From: Lysobacterales bacterium
GTDB lineage: Bacteria; Pseudomonadota; Gammaproteobacteria; Xanthomonadales; Marinicellaceae
Direction: 5' to 3'
Assembly (NCBI GenBank): GCA_015494035.1
Contig: WGBZ01000081.1
Span: forward strand, 1 to 5,737
DNA length: 5,737 bases
Shown here piece after piece: positions 1 through 5,665 of the stretch. The position numbers and the translations under genes were made by a program. The notes under the pieces are model-generated. The model worked only from the letters and a program-made list of their open reading frames with translations. It was not told the DNA's origin and ran no database searches. The stretch's first letter is position 1. Each line of letters opens with the position of its first letter.

Positions 1-313
1 TGGTAGCAGTGGCCGGCTCACGGGTTTCCAGTGCCTGCAAGCGGCTGTCCACGTCCATATACAGCACTTTTTGGCGTTTTTTCAGGGATTCCAGTTCAAA
101 GGCCTGTTGTTCCAGCTGGCCGCGCAGTTCAGCCAGTTCCTGCTGCAGTTGCTGAATCTGGGTGACCAGTTCAGCCATGCCCTGGGAGTTACCGCTGTTG
201 CGTTCCAGTCGGGCCAGACGGTCCTGAATGGTCAGCTTTTCAGCTGCGGCACTCTGGCTCAGGGGCCACAGCAATACCAGGCCAAGGATTGGAACAAGTG
301 CAATTTTTTTCAT
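1..313 (-). CDS. cpoB: CpoB/YbgF, Tol-Pal-associated periplasmic coordinator (N-terminal part, cut by window edge)
   Basis: Reading the minus strand from the ATG at 313 gives 104 codons with no stop before the window edge, so the C-terminus lies outside. Residues 1-24 form a Sec signal peptide (MKK, hydrophobic core, AAA ending at 24, then EKL). Residues about 28-95 are a Leu/Gln/Glu-rich coiled coil with blocks such as QIQQLQQELAELRGQLE and LKKRQKVLYMDVDSRL. This matches the N-terminal trimerisation domain of CpoB (YbgF). The TPR domain that completes the family lies beyond the window. In E. coli, CpoB binds TolA and PBP1B and coordinates outer-membrane constriction with septal peptidoglycan synthesis. 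The start is supported by MKK, the signal peptide and a modest ACAGG motif 7 nt upstream. pal lies upstream, as expected, but 381 bp away with a hairpin between, so cpoB probably needs its own promoter. I could not pick a convincing one. Confidence 0.88.
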   Translation of the reverse strand, partial: MKKIALVPILGLVLLWPLSQSAAAEKLTIQDRLARLERNSGNSQGMAELVTQIQQLQQELAELRGQLEQQAFELESLKKRQKVLYMDVDSRLQALETREPATAT

Positions 314-348
314 GGCAAAACCTGTTTTATGAGGGTTTTTGATGGTGT

Positions 349-362
349 CCGTTTCAAAACGG
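349..362. repeat. Small palindrome upstream of cpoB
   Basis: CCGTTT-CA-AAACGG is a 6-bp perfect inverted repeat with a 2-nt centre, ending 35 bp before the cpoB start. Its spacing suits a small operator half-site pair more than an RNA hairpin, because the loop is too short. No regulator can be named, and chance is possible at this size. Confidence 0.3.
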
Positions 363-392
363 CACGGGGCTGACTGACACAGAGGCCACAAA

Positions 393-422
393 CGATAAAA
401 CCCGGAAGCCCGGGTTTTATCG
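393..422 (-). terminator. Strong hairpin, probable factor-independent terminator after pal
   Basis: A perfect 13-bp stem (CGATAAAACCCGG pairing with CCGGGTTTTATCG) closes on a 4-nt loop. Read on the minus strand, the descending arm ends in TTTTATCG followed by TTTGT, a U-rich tail suitable for intrinsic termination of transcripts coming from pal. The A/T part of the stem is symmetrical, so it could also work in the plus direction. It lies 31 bp upstream of the palindromic end of cpoB's leader and separates pal from cpoB. Confidence 0.7.
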
Positions 423-441
423 ACAAGAATCCAGTGGCCGT

Positions 442-607
442 TTAAGGAACCTCTGATCGAATCGTGAGCTCGCTTCTCACACCTGAAATGTCCGATAACT
501 GCGTTGAAGTTCTTGCGAATCGCCGGCTATTCGCTGCGAACTCCGCCTTGTTCTCGAACATTTCCGGCATACCCTGCTTCGTCCAGATTCAATCAGAGCT
601 TCCTTAA
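442..607. mobile_element. Palindromic MITE-like element, IS5-type ends, TTAA target duplication
   Basis: The ends form a 22-bp inverted repeat, counting the TTAA: 442-463 against the complement of 586-607, 20 of 22 matching. TTAA flanks both ends (442-445 and 604-607). It fits the 4-bp YTAR target duplication known for the IS5 group, leaving a 158-bp element at 446-603. The whole element is an ungapped imperfect palindrome about the axis at 524/525: 49 of 79 positions pair. The pairing is best at the tips, at 485-499 with 550-564, and at the centre (GCGAAT...ATTCGC). It has no transposase and no credible ORF, so it would have to be moved in trans. A transcript would fold into a long interrupted hairpin. 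A second family member starts at 5666. The family assignment to IS5 rests only on the ends and target sites. Confidence 0.75.
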
Positions 608-694
608 CCCGTTGCGTGCTTCGGGTCTATCTGACCATGACCAGGGCAGAAAATTCCAGCCATGGCCTGGAGGCCGCTATGGTGCACGGCGGGT

Positions 695-1225
695 TTACTT
701 GTGGTTGTATACGATTTCCACCCGGCGGTTTTTTGACCAGCAGGCTTCATTGCTTTCGGTGCACACCGGGCGTTCTTCGCCATAGCTGACAATGTCAATC
801 TGGTTGCCGGCAGCGCCCTGAGCTTTCATCAGATTGGCCACGGACTTGGCGCGGCGCTCGCCCAGGCCCAGGTTGTATTCACGTGAACCGCGTTCATCGG
901 CATGACCTTCCAGGGTCACATGAGCGTCCGGATTCTGGCTCAGGTAACGGGCATGGATGGCCACGATATCGCGGTATTCGGGACGCACGGTGGCCTGGTC
1001 AAAATCAAAATAGATCACGCGCTTGGACAGCAGGCTTTCCGGGTCGTCAAGGTCCTGAGGAGAACAGCAGATGTCCATGGGTGAACGATGCGTTTCCACG
1101 CCGGTGGTTTCGGTGGTGGTGGTTTGGGTGGTGGTTTCGGTCTCGGGCTTGATTTCTTCTTTTTTCTTGCACGCGCTCAAAGACACAATCAGCAACAGGG
1201 CAACAAGTTTCACAGACAGTTTCAT
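695..1225 (-). CDS. pal: Pal, peptidoglycan-associated outer-membrane lipoprotein
   Basis: This 176-residue protein is the expected length for Pal. A lipoprotein signal ends at LSAC with the lipidated Cys at 19, and Lys at +2 predicts outer-membrane retention. Residues 26-46 are a Thr/Glu-rich linker. The OmpA-like domain starts at RVIYFDFD (69-76) and contains GHADERGSREYN (107-118), LGERRAKSV (121-129) and NRRVEIVY (166-173). Asp110 and an Arg of the LGERRA motif correspond to the residues that bind diaminopimelate in OmpA-like domains. In the Tol-Pal system Pal bridges outer membrane and peptidoglycan and is moved by TolB/TolA during division. Unusual features are a Cys-Cys pair (53-54) before the domain and a C-x6-C pair (155, 162) near the C-terminus, which could form disulfides. 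The start is supported by GGAG 6 nt upstream. The usual upstream neighbour tolB is absent. Instead an unknown lipoprotein gene ends 165 bp upstream. Confidence 0.95.
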   Translation of the reverse strand: MKLSVKLVALLLIVSLSACKKKEEIKPETETTTQTTTTETTGVETHRSPMDICCSPQDLDDPESLLSKRVIYFDFDQATVRPEYRDIVAIHARYLSQNPDAHVTLEGHADERGSREYNLGLGERRAKSVANLMKAQGAAGNQIDIVSYGEERPVCTESNEACWSKNRRVEIVYNHK

Positions 1226-1262
1226 GGATCACTCCGGTAGTTTTTGGTTATTCCGACACAGT

Positions 1263-1291
1263 AGTTTACACCACTTAAATGCCTTTGGGAA
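1263..1291 (-). promoter_or_regulatory. Possible sigma-70 promoter for pal
   Basis: On the minus strand, TTCCCA (1291-1286) and TAAACT (1268-1263) are separated by exactly 17 bp. Each matches 4 of 6 consensus bases. It lies about 38 bp upstream of the pal start. The match is weak, but an independent promoter is plausible because a hairpin separates pal from the upstream operon. Confidence 0.3.
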
Positions 1292-1336
1292 CGCACGCCG
1301 GGGGTGTTTGCTTTGGCACAGGAGGCTAACCACGCA

Positions 1337-1361
1337 ACACGGCCGGGATTGCCGGCCGTGT
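1337..1361 (-). terminator. GC-rich hairpin after the qmcA-nfeD-lipoprotein operon
   Basis: A perfect 10-bp stem (ACACGGCCGG with CCGGCCGTGT) encloses a 5-nt loop, 29 bp downstream of the lipoprotein stop codon. The position suits a terminator for the operon, but only a poor T-tract follows on the minus strand (TGCGTGGTT). It may be an imperfect intrinsic terminator or a 3' stabilising structure. Confidence 0.5.
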
Positions 1362-1390
1362 CTTTGGAGTAAAAGGGCGCTCAGGCGCGT

Positions 1391-3199
1391 TTAATAGGTG
1401 GTTTCGATGTCGATTTCTATGCCGCGCTGAGTGAAGTCCATGTTGATGTCCTGGCGCTCCCACCACAGGCTTTTTTGTAGGTATTTGCGCCATATTTCTA
1501 TGGTTTTCTGCAGCTCTTGCGGTGTGGGTTGAACGCTGGTTGCGTTTTGCAGGCTCTGCGCCTGCTGCATGAGTTCCAGATACAGTTCAGCCGTGAGTTC
1601 GGATTTCATCAGTTTGTCATAACCGGGCGTGCTGGCCAGTTTTTTCGCCACGGCGGGCTTTTCAATGCCGGCGGTGAGGATCAGGCGGTCGGTGGTCATG
1701 GCCAGCCACAGTGGTTTGAGTTGTGCCGGAATCGGCATGGCCTGCAGTTCAGGCAGTTGCGACAGGTCCACCGGGGTGCCATCAGGCTTGATGTTCAGTT
1801 TGGCCAGGTTGGGGCTGGTCAGCTGCGCCAGGCCCAGCAGGGCCGGAACGTTTTCAAAGGTGATGCCAAAAGCGGCTTCCACATGGCCCAGGTTGTCGGC
1901 CTGTTCCAGGTTGATGTTGTTGAAGTCCACATTATCCAGGTTCAGTTCCAGGTTCTTCAGTGAAAAGCCAAAGCCCTTGAAGTTGCCCACAAACGGTGGC
2001 AATGGCTTAAGCGTGGCTGCTTGCAGGGTTTTAGCGGCCAGGTTCAGTTCTTGCAGTTGCGGGCATTGGAAAGGCTGCTGGATGACCGCCTGGGCCAGTT
2101 CGGCGGCTGCGGCAATGCTGCCTGGCAGGTCAAAGCTCATACCAAAGGCCAGTTCTGGGGTGTCCAGAAAAGGCGGGATTTCGCCTTCCAGTTTGGTTAA
2201 CTGTGGCGCCACGGTGTTGTCCATTTCCCAGAGGACCTGGTTACCCAGCTGGTGGTTGTCAACGGCAGTGATGCCACCGACCAGGCGTGGAAAGTGACCA
2301 ATCAGTTGCAGAAATTCCTGTTTGCAGACCGGGGAAACCGGCTCATTTTCGGAATAATACTCCATCAGGGCCGACGGGTGATTTTTCGGGTCCACCACAT
2401 AGGACGCCAGCGAGAGGATATCCACCCAGAAAACCTGACCAGGCTGATACCCGTATTTGCTGTAAAAATCTTTCAGAACGTCGGTGTTGGCCAGGGATTT
2501 TTGCGGTTTTTTCAGTCCTGTGATTTCATCCTTGAGCTTTTCGTAAACCACCACTGGTGCCACGGACATCACCAGCCATTTATCTGCCAGGTGCACAATA
2601 AAGCGGGTGTCGTTGGCTTTGACCAGGTATTCAACCGCGGTATCGGTTTTGGTTTTTTCCATCACGAAGGAGCCATTGCTGCCGCTTTCCTGGCGAATTT
2701 CCTCGATCAGGGCAAACAGTTCGTCCCAGAAGGCTTCCATCTGGTGATCAGGCTTGAGTTTGACCCGGGCAATGGGTACCAGTTGATCGGTGTACAGGGC
2801 TGCGGCCACGTCCGCTGGATCGAAACCCAGTGTGCGGATTTTTTCCGGGTCCAGCCACTTATCCAGAAACGCCTCCATTTTTTCGATGAATTTGTTTCCT
2901 TGGGGGTTGTTCGATGTCTGGCGAACTTTGGCAAATTCCAGTTTTATGTTTTCACGCTGAAAAGCGAGCAAGGCATCAAAGGATTCGGTGTATTTTTCCA
3001 CCAGGCGTTTGGGGAAAACTCGGTCATTGACTTCAAACTCCACCACAACCGGGCTATCGGCCGGGATATAGGACAGCAGTTCATTGGTGGCTGTCTCGTT
3101 TTTCTGGCCGCAGCCGGCCAGTAATGAGACAGATAAAAGCGCGCCTAGGGCCAGTGCGCGGGGTGTTGAATGGATTGGTGATCGAGGTATGCGATTCAT
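1391..3199 (-). CDS. Uncharacterised outer-membrane lipoprotein, 602 aa
   Basis: I do not recognise the function. The start chosen is the ATG at 3199. It has GGAG 7 nt upstream and puts a normal lipoprotein signal at the N-terminus: hydrophobic stretch 15-28, lipobox LAGC, lipidated Cys30. An in-frame ATG at 3295 would add 32 polar residues ahead of the signal and run into nfeD, so I reject it. Gly at +2 predicts outer-membrane sorting. After the signal comes LLSYIPADSP (41-50). A 'YIPADTP'-type opening is seen in large uncharacterised proteobacterial envelope proteins and loosely recalls DUF3352, but I cannot confirm membership. The rest is soluble with no further membrane segment. It is rich in Leu/Asn repeats in the second half (LKNLELNLDNVDFNNINLEQ) and has two more cysteines (292, 379) that might pair. 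It is third in the qmcA-nfeD operon, 64 bp after nfeD, which suggests a role in envelope or membrane-protein maintenance. That role is inference. Confidence 0.85.
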   Translation of the reverse strand: MNRIPRSPIHSTPRALALGALLSVSLLAGCGQKNETATNELLSYIPADSPVVVEFEVNDRVFPKRLVEKYTESFDALLAFQRENIKLEFAKVRQTSNNPQGNKFIEKMEAFLDKWLDPEKIRTLGFDPADVAAALYTDQLVPIARVKLKPDHQMEAFWDELFALIEEIRQESGSNGSFVMEKTKTDTAVEYLVKANDTRFIVHLADKWLVMSVAPVVVYEKLKDEITGLKKPQKSLANTDVLKDFYSKYGYQPGQVFWVDILSLASYVVDPKNHPSALMEYYSENEPVSPVCKQEFLQLIGHFPRLVGGITAVDNHQLGNQVLWEMDNTVAPQLTKLEGEIPPFLDTPELAFGMSFDLPGSIAAAAELAQAVIQQPFQCPQLQELNLAAKTLQAATLKPLPPFVGNFKGFGFSLKNLELNLDNVDFNNINLEQADNLGHVEAAFGITFENVPALLGLAQLTSPNLAKLNIKPDGTPVDLSQLPELQAMPIPAQLKPLWLAMTTDRLILTAGIEKPAVAKKLASTPGYDKLMKSELTAELYLELMQQAQSLQNATSVQPTPQELQKTIEIWRKYLQKSLWWERQDINMDFTQRGIEIDIETTY

Positions 3200-3263
3200 G
3201 CGTATGCTCCGGGTTATTCGGTTGTTTGTTTTGTTTCTTTCGGGTGTTGCTGCTGGTGTATTT

Positions 3264-3734
3264 TTATTGCGGCACTGTGTGGCTGGTGGGGTCAACCGGC
3301 ACCACCTGCAGGATGATGCCGTCCTCGGTGCCGATTACTTTAACTTTGGAGCCCGCTGGCGCTTCCGGGCCGCGCACGCGCCAGAAGGTGTCGTCCACCT
3401 GGATCATGCCATCACTGCCCGGGCCAATGGGTTCGATGAGCACAAAAACACGGCCAATGTAACGTGCGGCTCGGTTGTTGAGTATTTCAGGCTCATTCTG
3501 CTTGCGGCTGAAGTAGCGGTGCCAGATGAGCACGGCGGTCACCGAGAGCAGGGAAAACAGCACCAGTTGCCACTCCCAGCCGAGGGGAAATATCGCCACC
3601 ACGGCCGCCACCACGCCAGCGCCCACGGCCAGCCAGAGAAAGAAAAAGCCCGGCAGCAGCATTTCCAGTATCAGAAACACGCCGGCGGCCACCAGCCAGT
3701 CCACGGCATCCAGATGTTGCAGAAAATCCATCAT
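3264..3734 (-). CDS. NfeD-family membrane protein (YbbJ-like), partner of QmcA
   Basis: This 156-residue protein matches short NfeD proteins such as E. coli YbbJ (about 150 residues), which lack the N-terminal ClpP-like protease domain of long NfeD. Residues about 13-27, 30-49 and 55-71 are hydrophobic membrane segments, including the family motif EMLLPGFFFLWLAVGAG (24-40). Residues about 85-150 form the C-terminal OB-fold region, with RYIGRVFVLIEPIGPGSDGMIQV and a WRVRG strand. NfeD proteins are nearly always encoded beside an SPFH protein and are thought to bind it at the inner membrane. Here the start ATG overlaps the qmcA stop (ATGA, 4 nt), so translation is probably coupled. A second ATG follows directly (3731) and is an equally possible start. 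Only a weak GGTGG-like ribosome site is visible. Confidence 0.92.
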   Translation of the reverse strand: MMDFLQHLDAVDWLVAAGVFLILEMLLPGFFFLWLAVGAGVVAAVVAIFPLGWEWQLVLFSLLSVTAVLIWHRYFSRKQNEPEILNNRAARYIGRVFVLIEPIGPGSDGMIQVDDTFWRVRGPEAPAGSKVKVIGTEDGIILQVVPVDPTSHTVPQ

Positions 3735-4669
3735 GAAGCACCACCGGGCTTTTTGTCATCCCCAAAGGTGCTTTTGGCGATTTCGGCAATGCCACTCAGG
3801 CTGCCGAGAATGCCGGTGGCTTCCATGGGCAGTATCAGTGTTTTCTGGTTGGAAGAATCAGCAAATTTGCCAAACGCCTCGACGTATTTTTGCGCCACAA
3901 AATAGTTAATGGCTTCGGTGCCGCCTTCCTTGATGGCGCCTGATACCGCCTTGGTGGCGTTGGCTTCAGCTTCGGCCAGGCGTTCACGTGCCTCGGCTTC
4001 GCGAAAGGCGGCTTCTTTCTGACCTTCGGCGGTGAGAATGGCGGCCTGTTTTTCGCCTTCGGCCCGGAGGATTTCCGACTGTCGCTTGCCTTCGGCTTCC
4101 AGAATTTCGGCGCGTTTTTCGCGCTCGGCTTTCATTTGCCGCGCCATGGCCTGCACCAGATCGTGGGGCGGCTTGATGTCCTTGATTTCTATGCGCGTGA
4201 CCTTGATGCCCCACGGGGAAGTGGCCTCGTCCACCACTGCCAGCAGGCGATGGTTGATCTCATCGCGCTTGGACAGGGATTCGTCCAGGTCCATGGAACC
4301 CAGTACCGTGCGGATGTTGGTCATGGTCAAATTCAGCACCGCGTATTCCAGGTTGTTCACTTCATAGGCGGCCTTGGCCGGGTCCAGCACCTGATAGAAA
4401 ACCACCCCGTCCACGGTGACCACGGCGTTGTCCTTGGTGATGACTTCCTGCGATGGCACGTTCAGCACCTGTTCCATCATGTTGATCTTGCGGCCGATGG
4501 TTTCCATCCAGGGGATTTTCCAGTGGAAGCCCGGCGTAAAGGTACGCACGTATTTGCCAAAGCGTTCAATGGTGTACTGATAGCCCTGGGGCACAATGGT
4601 GACCATTTTGGCCACGGTCAGAATGCCCAGTGCGACCAGCACAAAGGTCAGGATTTCAGGTGGAATCAT
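3731..4669 (-). CDS. qmcA: QmcA-like SPFH/band-7 (stomatin/paraslipin) membrane scaffold protein
   Basis: The protein has 312 residues, close to E. coli QmcA. One N-terminal membrane segment (about 6-25) is followed by VPQG (26-29), ERFGKY (35-40), PGFHWKIPW (46-54) and QEVITKDN (74-81), all typical of the SPFH domain, which continues to about 180. Residues 188-231 form four 11-residue repeats (EILEAEGKRQS, EILRAEGEKQA, AILTAEGQKEA, AFREAEARERL), a hendecad coiled coil used for oligomerisation. SPFH proteins assemble into large ring- or cage-like inner-membrane complexes that organise membrane microdomains. QmcA was found as a multicopy suppressor of htpX/ftsH defects in E. coli, tying it to membrane-protein quality control. 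The start has an excellent Shine-Dalgarno region (AAGGAGGGAG, 4685-4676). It is the first gene of the operon with nfeD and the unknown lipoprotein. Confidence 0.93.
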   Translation of the reverse strand: MIPPEILTFVLVALGILTVAKMVTIVPQGYQYTIERFGKYVRTFTPGFHWKIPWMETIGRKINMMEQVLNVPSQEVITKDNAVVTVDGVVFYQVLDPAKAAYEVNNLEYAVLNLTMTNIRTVLGSMDLDESLSKRDEINHRLLAVVDEATSPWGIKVTRIEIKDIKPPHDLVQAMARQMKAEREKRAEILEAEGKRQSEILRAEGEKQAAILTAEGQKEAAFREAEARERLAEAEANATKAVSGAIKEGGTEAINYFVAQKYVEAFGKFADSSNQKTLILPMEATGILGSLSGIAEIAKSTFGDDKKPGGAS

Positions 4670-4706
4670 GGAAAGCTCCCTCCTTCTTTTTTACATCATG
4701 CCTGAC

Positions 4707-4712
4707 ATTATA
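4707..4712 (-). promoter_or_regulatory. Perfect TATAAT -10 box upstream of qmcA
   Basis: The minus strand carries TATAAT at 4712-4707, 37 bp before the qmcA start and just ahead of its strong ribosome site. No good -35 is present at 16-18 bp (candidates around 4729-4736 read CATGCA-like). The promoter may be weak or activator-dependent. Confidence 0.5.
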
Positions 4713-4788
4713 GACTTATCCGTTGGGGCTGCATGTGCCGGAAGTGATGAAAAAGGTCAATTTTCGGTTAAAAAACCGTTGCCGCTTG

Positions 4789-4817
4789 TTGAGTTGTGAA
4801 CCGCGTCACGGTAATAT
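4789..4817 (+). promoter_or_regulatory. Possible sigma-70 promoter for the secreted protein gene
   Basis: TTGAGT (4789-4794) and TAATAT (4812-4817) are 17 bp apart and each match 4 of 6 consensus bases. Transcription would start near 4824, giving a leader of about 50 nt before the ATG at 4873. Confidence 0.4.
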
Positions 4818-4872
4818 CGGGAAACCTGACACCAAACCATCATTAGAAACCAGACCTAAAAAGGAGAGAAGC

Positions 4873-5577
4873 ATGAAAAAAACAGCAACCGCATTAACCC
4901 TGGCCCTTGCCAGTTTATTGATAGCTGGTAGCGCCATGGCCGCCAAGGGCGATATCCCGTCCGCCCCACTGCTTGCCGCTCCTGGCAACACCAACAGCCC
5001 CGATGCCACCAACAGCACCCCCAATTCCTTTGTAGTGCTGGATGTGGCCGGTGCGGTTTCCATGGATGGGCAGGGCGACCCGGACAACCAAACCGCCATT
5101 TGTATTACCGGTGATTCCATTACCGGCGTGGGCTGGGACAATGTGGGCATTACCACCGTGGGCGCCAGTTGGCTGTCTGAAGCCACACTGTTGATGGGCA
5201 CGCCCACCACTCCCGCACAAGTTAACTTGACTCCCAGTCTTACATCTGCATCAGGTTCCGAAAGCGGTTTGACATCTAATGGCATTATTGACCTTACCGA
5301 TAATAGTATCCCGGATATTGTGCTGGGCAGTGATCCGCTGCGACTGGAGTTTTATGAGGGCTTTGATGATAACCCTGACGCGCCGGACGCCAACTGGGAT
5401 TCGGGCCTGATCACCTTTGCGGGCATTAACCTGGAAGTGCAAACCGGCGCGGCCTGCACCGTGCGCATTCATTCACCCAAGCCGGTGCCTTCTTTGAGCT
5501 GGGCCGGACTCGGTGGCCTGTTGCTGGGCATGATGGGCCTGGCCTGGTACGCGCGTCGTCGGACTCAGATTGCCTGA
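4873..5577 (+). CDS. Secreted protein with PEP-/IPTL-CTERM-like C-terminal sorting signal, 234 aa
   Basis: The start at 4873 is fixed by AGGAG 6 nt upstream and by the signal peptide that follows at once (MKKTATAL..., cleavage after AMA at 21-23). The reading frame is open further upstream (to 4723) but has no signal there. The mature part is acidic and rich in Thr/Ser/Asn/Asp. It looks like a beta-sandwich, with strands such as FVVLDVAGAV (53-62) and a block ITGVGWDNVGITT...SWLSE (83-103) that resembles secreted 'choice-of-anchor'-type proteins. That resemblance is from memory and unverified. Cys77 and Cys195 could form a disulfide. The C-terminus is tripartite: VPSLS (205-209), a hydrophobic helix (211-226) and an Arg cluster (228-230). 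This layout is typical of exosortase substrates and closest to the IPTLSEWG type, though the Glu-Trp-Gly part reads Trp-Ala-Gly. Its role is unknown. Export with surface or matrix anchoring is inferred. It is a single-gene unit, divergent from qmcA. Confidence 0.85.
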   Translation: MKKTATALTLALASLLIAGSAMAAKGDIPSAPLLAAPGNTNSPDATNSTPNSFVVLDVAGAVSMDGQGDPDNQTAICITGDSITGVGWDNVGITTVGASWLSEATLLMGTPTTPAQVNLTPSLTSASGSESGLTSNGIIDLTDNSIPDIVLGSDPLRLEFYEGFDDNPDAPDANWDSGLITFAGINLEVQTGAACTVRIHSPKPVPSLSWAGLGGLLLGMMGLAWYARRRTQIA

Positions 5578-5596
5578 TCAAGCAGCATTCATCCAT

Positions 5597-5625
5597 AAAA
5601 AAGGCGCGGGTTTCGCGCCTTTTTT
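5597..5625 (+). terminator. Strong intrinsic terminator after the secreted protein gene
   Basis: A perfect 12-bp stem (AAAAAAGGCGCG with CGCGCCTTTTTT) closes on a 5-nt loop, 19 bp after the stop codon. The GC core followed by a run of six T is the classical form. The A-run on the left arm makes it potentially bidirectional. Confidence 0.92.
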
Positions 5626-5665
5626 GTGCCCGCTCGAAAGGGGCTGGAAGCGTTGTCAGCGTTAT

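Noticed and set aside
446..603. Palindromic region as a riboswitch or structured small RNA gene
   Set aside because: The TTAA flanks, terminal inverted repeats and a second copy at 5666 are better explained by a mobile element.
662..684. Imperfect inverted repeat just after the pal stop (CCATGGCCT...AGGCCGCTATGG)
   Set aside because: Pairing is interrupted and the loop is too short for a stable terminator. The hairpin at 393-422 is a far better candidate.
504..785. Plus-strand open frame running through the mobile element into pal
   Set aside because: It spans the palindromic element and antisense pal sequence, with no ribosome site or protein features.
2252..3124. Long plus-strand open frame (290 codons) opposite the unknown lipoprotein
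   Set aside because: It lies wholly antisense to a better-supported gene with signal peptide and ribosome site. Its protein has no recognisable features, and the composition is that of a complementary-frame shadow.
3200..3295. Upstream ATG (3295) as start of the lipoprotein
   Set aside because: It would place 32 polar residues ahead of the lipoprotein signal and overlap nfeD. The ATG at 3199 has a good GGAG and a proper signal sequence.
3084..3905. Plus-strand open frame of 273 codons across nfeD, the nfeD-lipoprotein gap and the qmcA end
   Set aside because: It is antisense to two clear family members (NfeD, QmcA). The translation has no domain, and no ribosome site precedes it.
4723..4872. 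Upstream in-frame start for the secreted protein
   Set aside because: The extra 50 residues are basic and non-conserved-looking. The signal peptide and strong AGGAG point to 4873.
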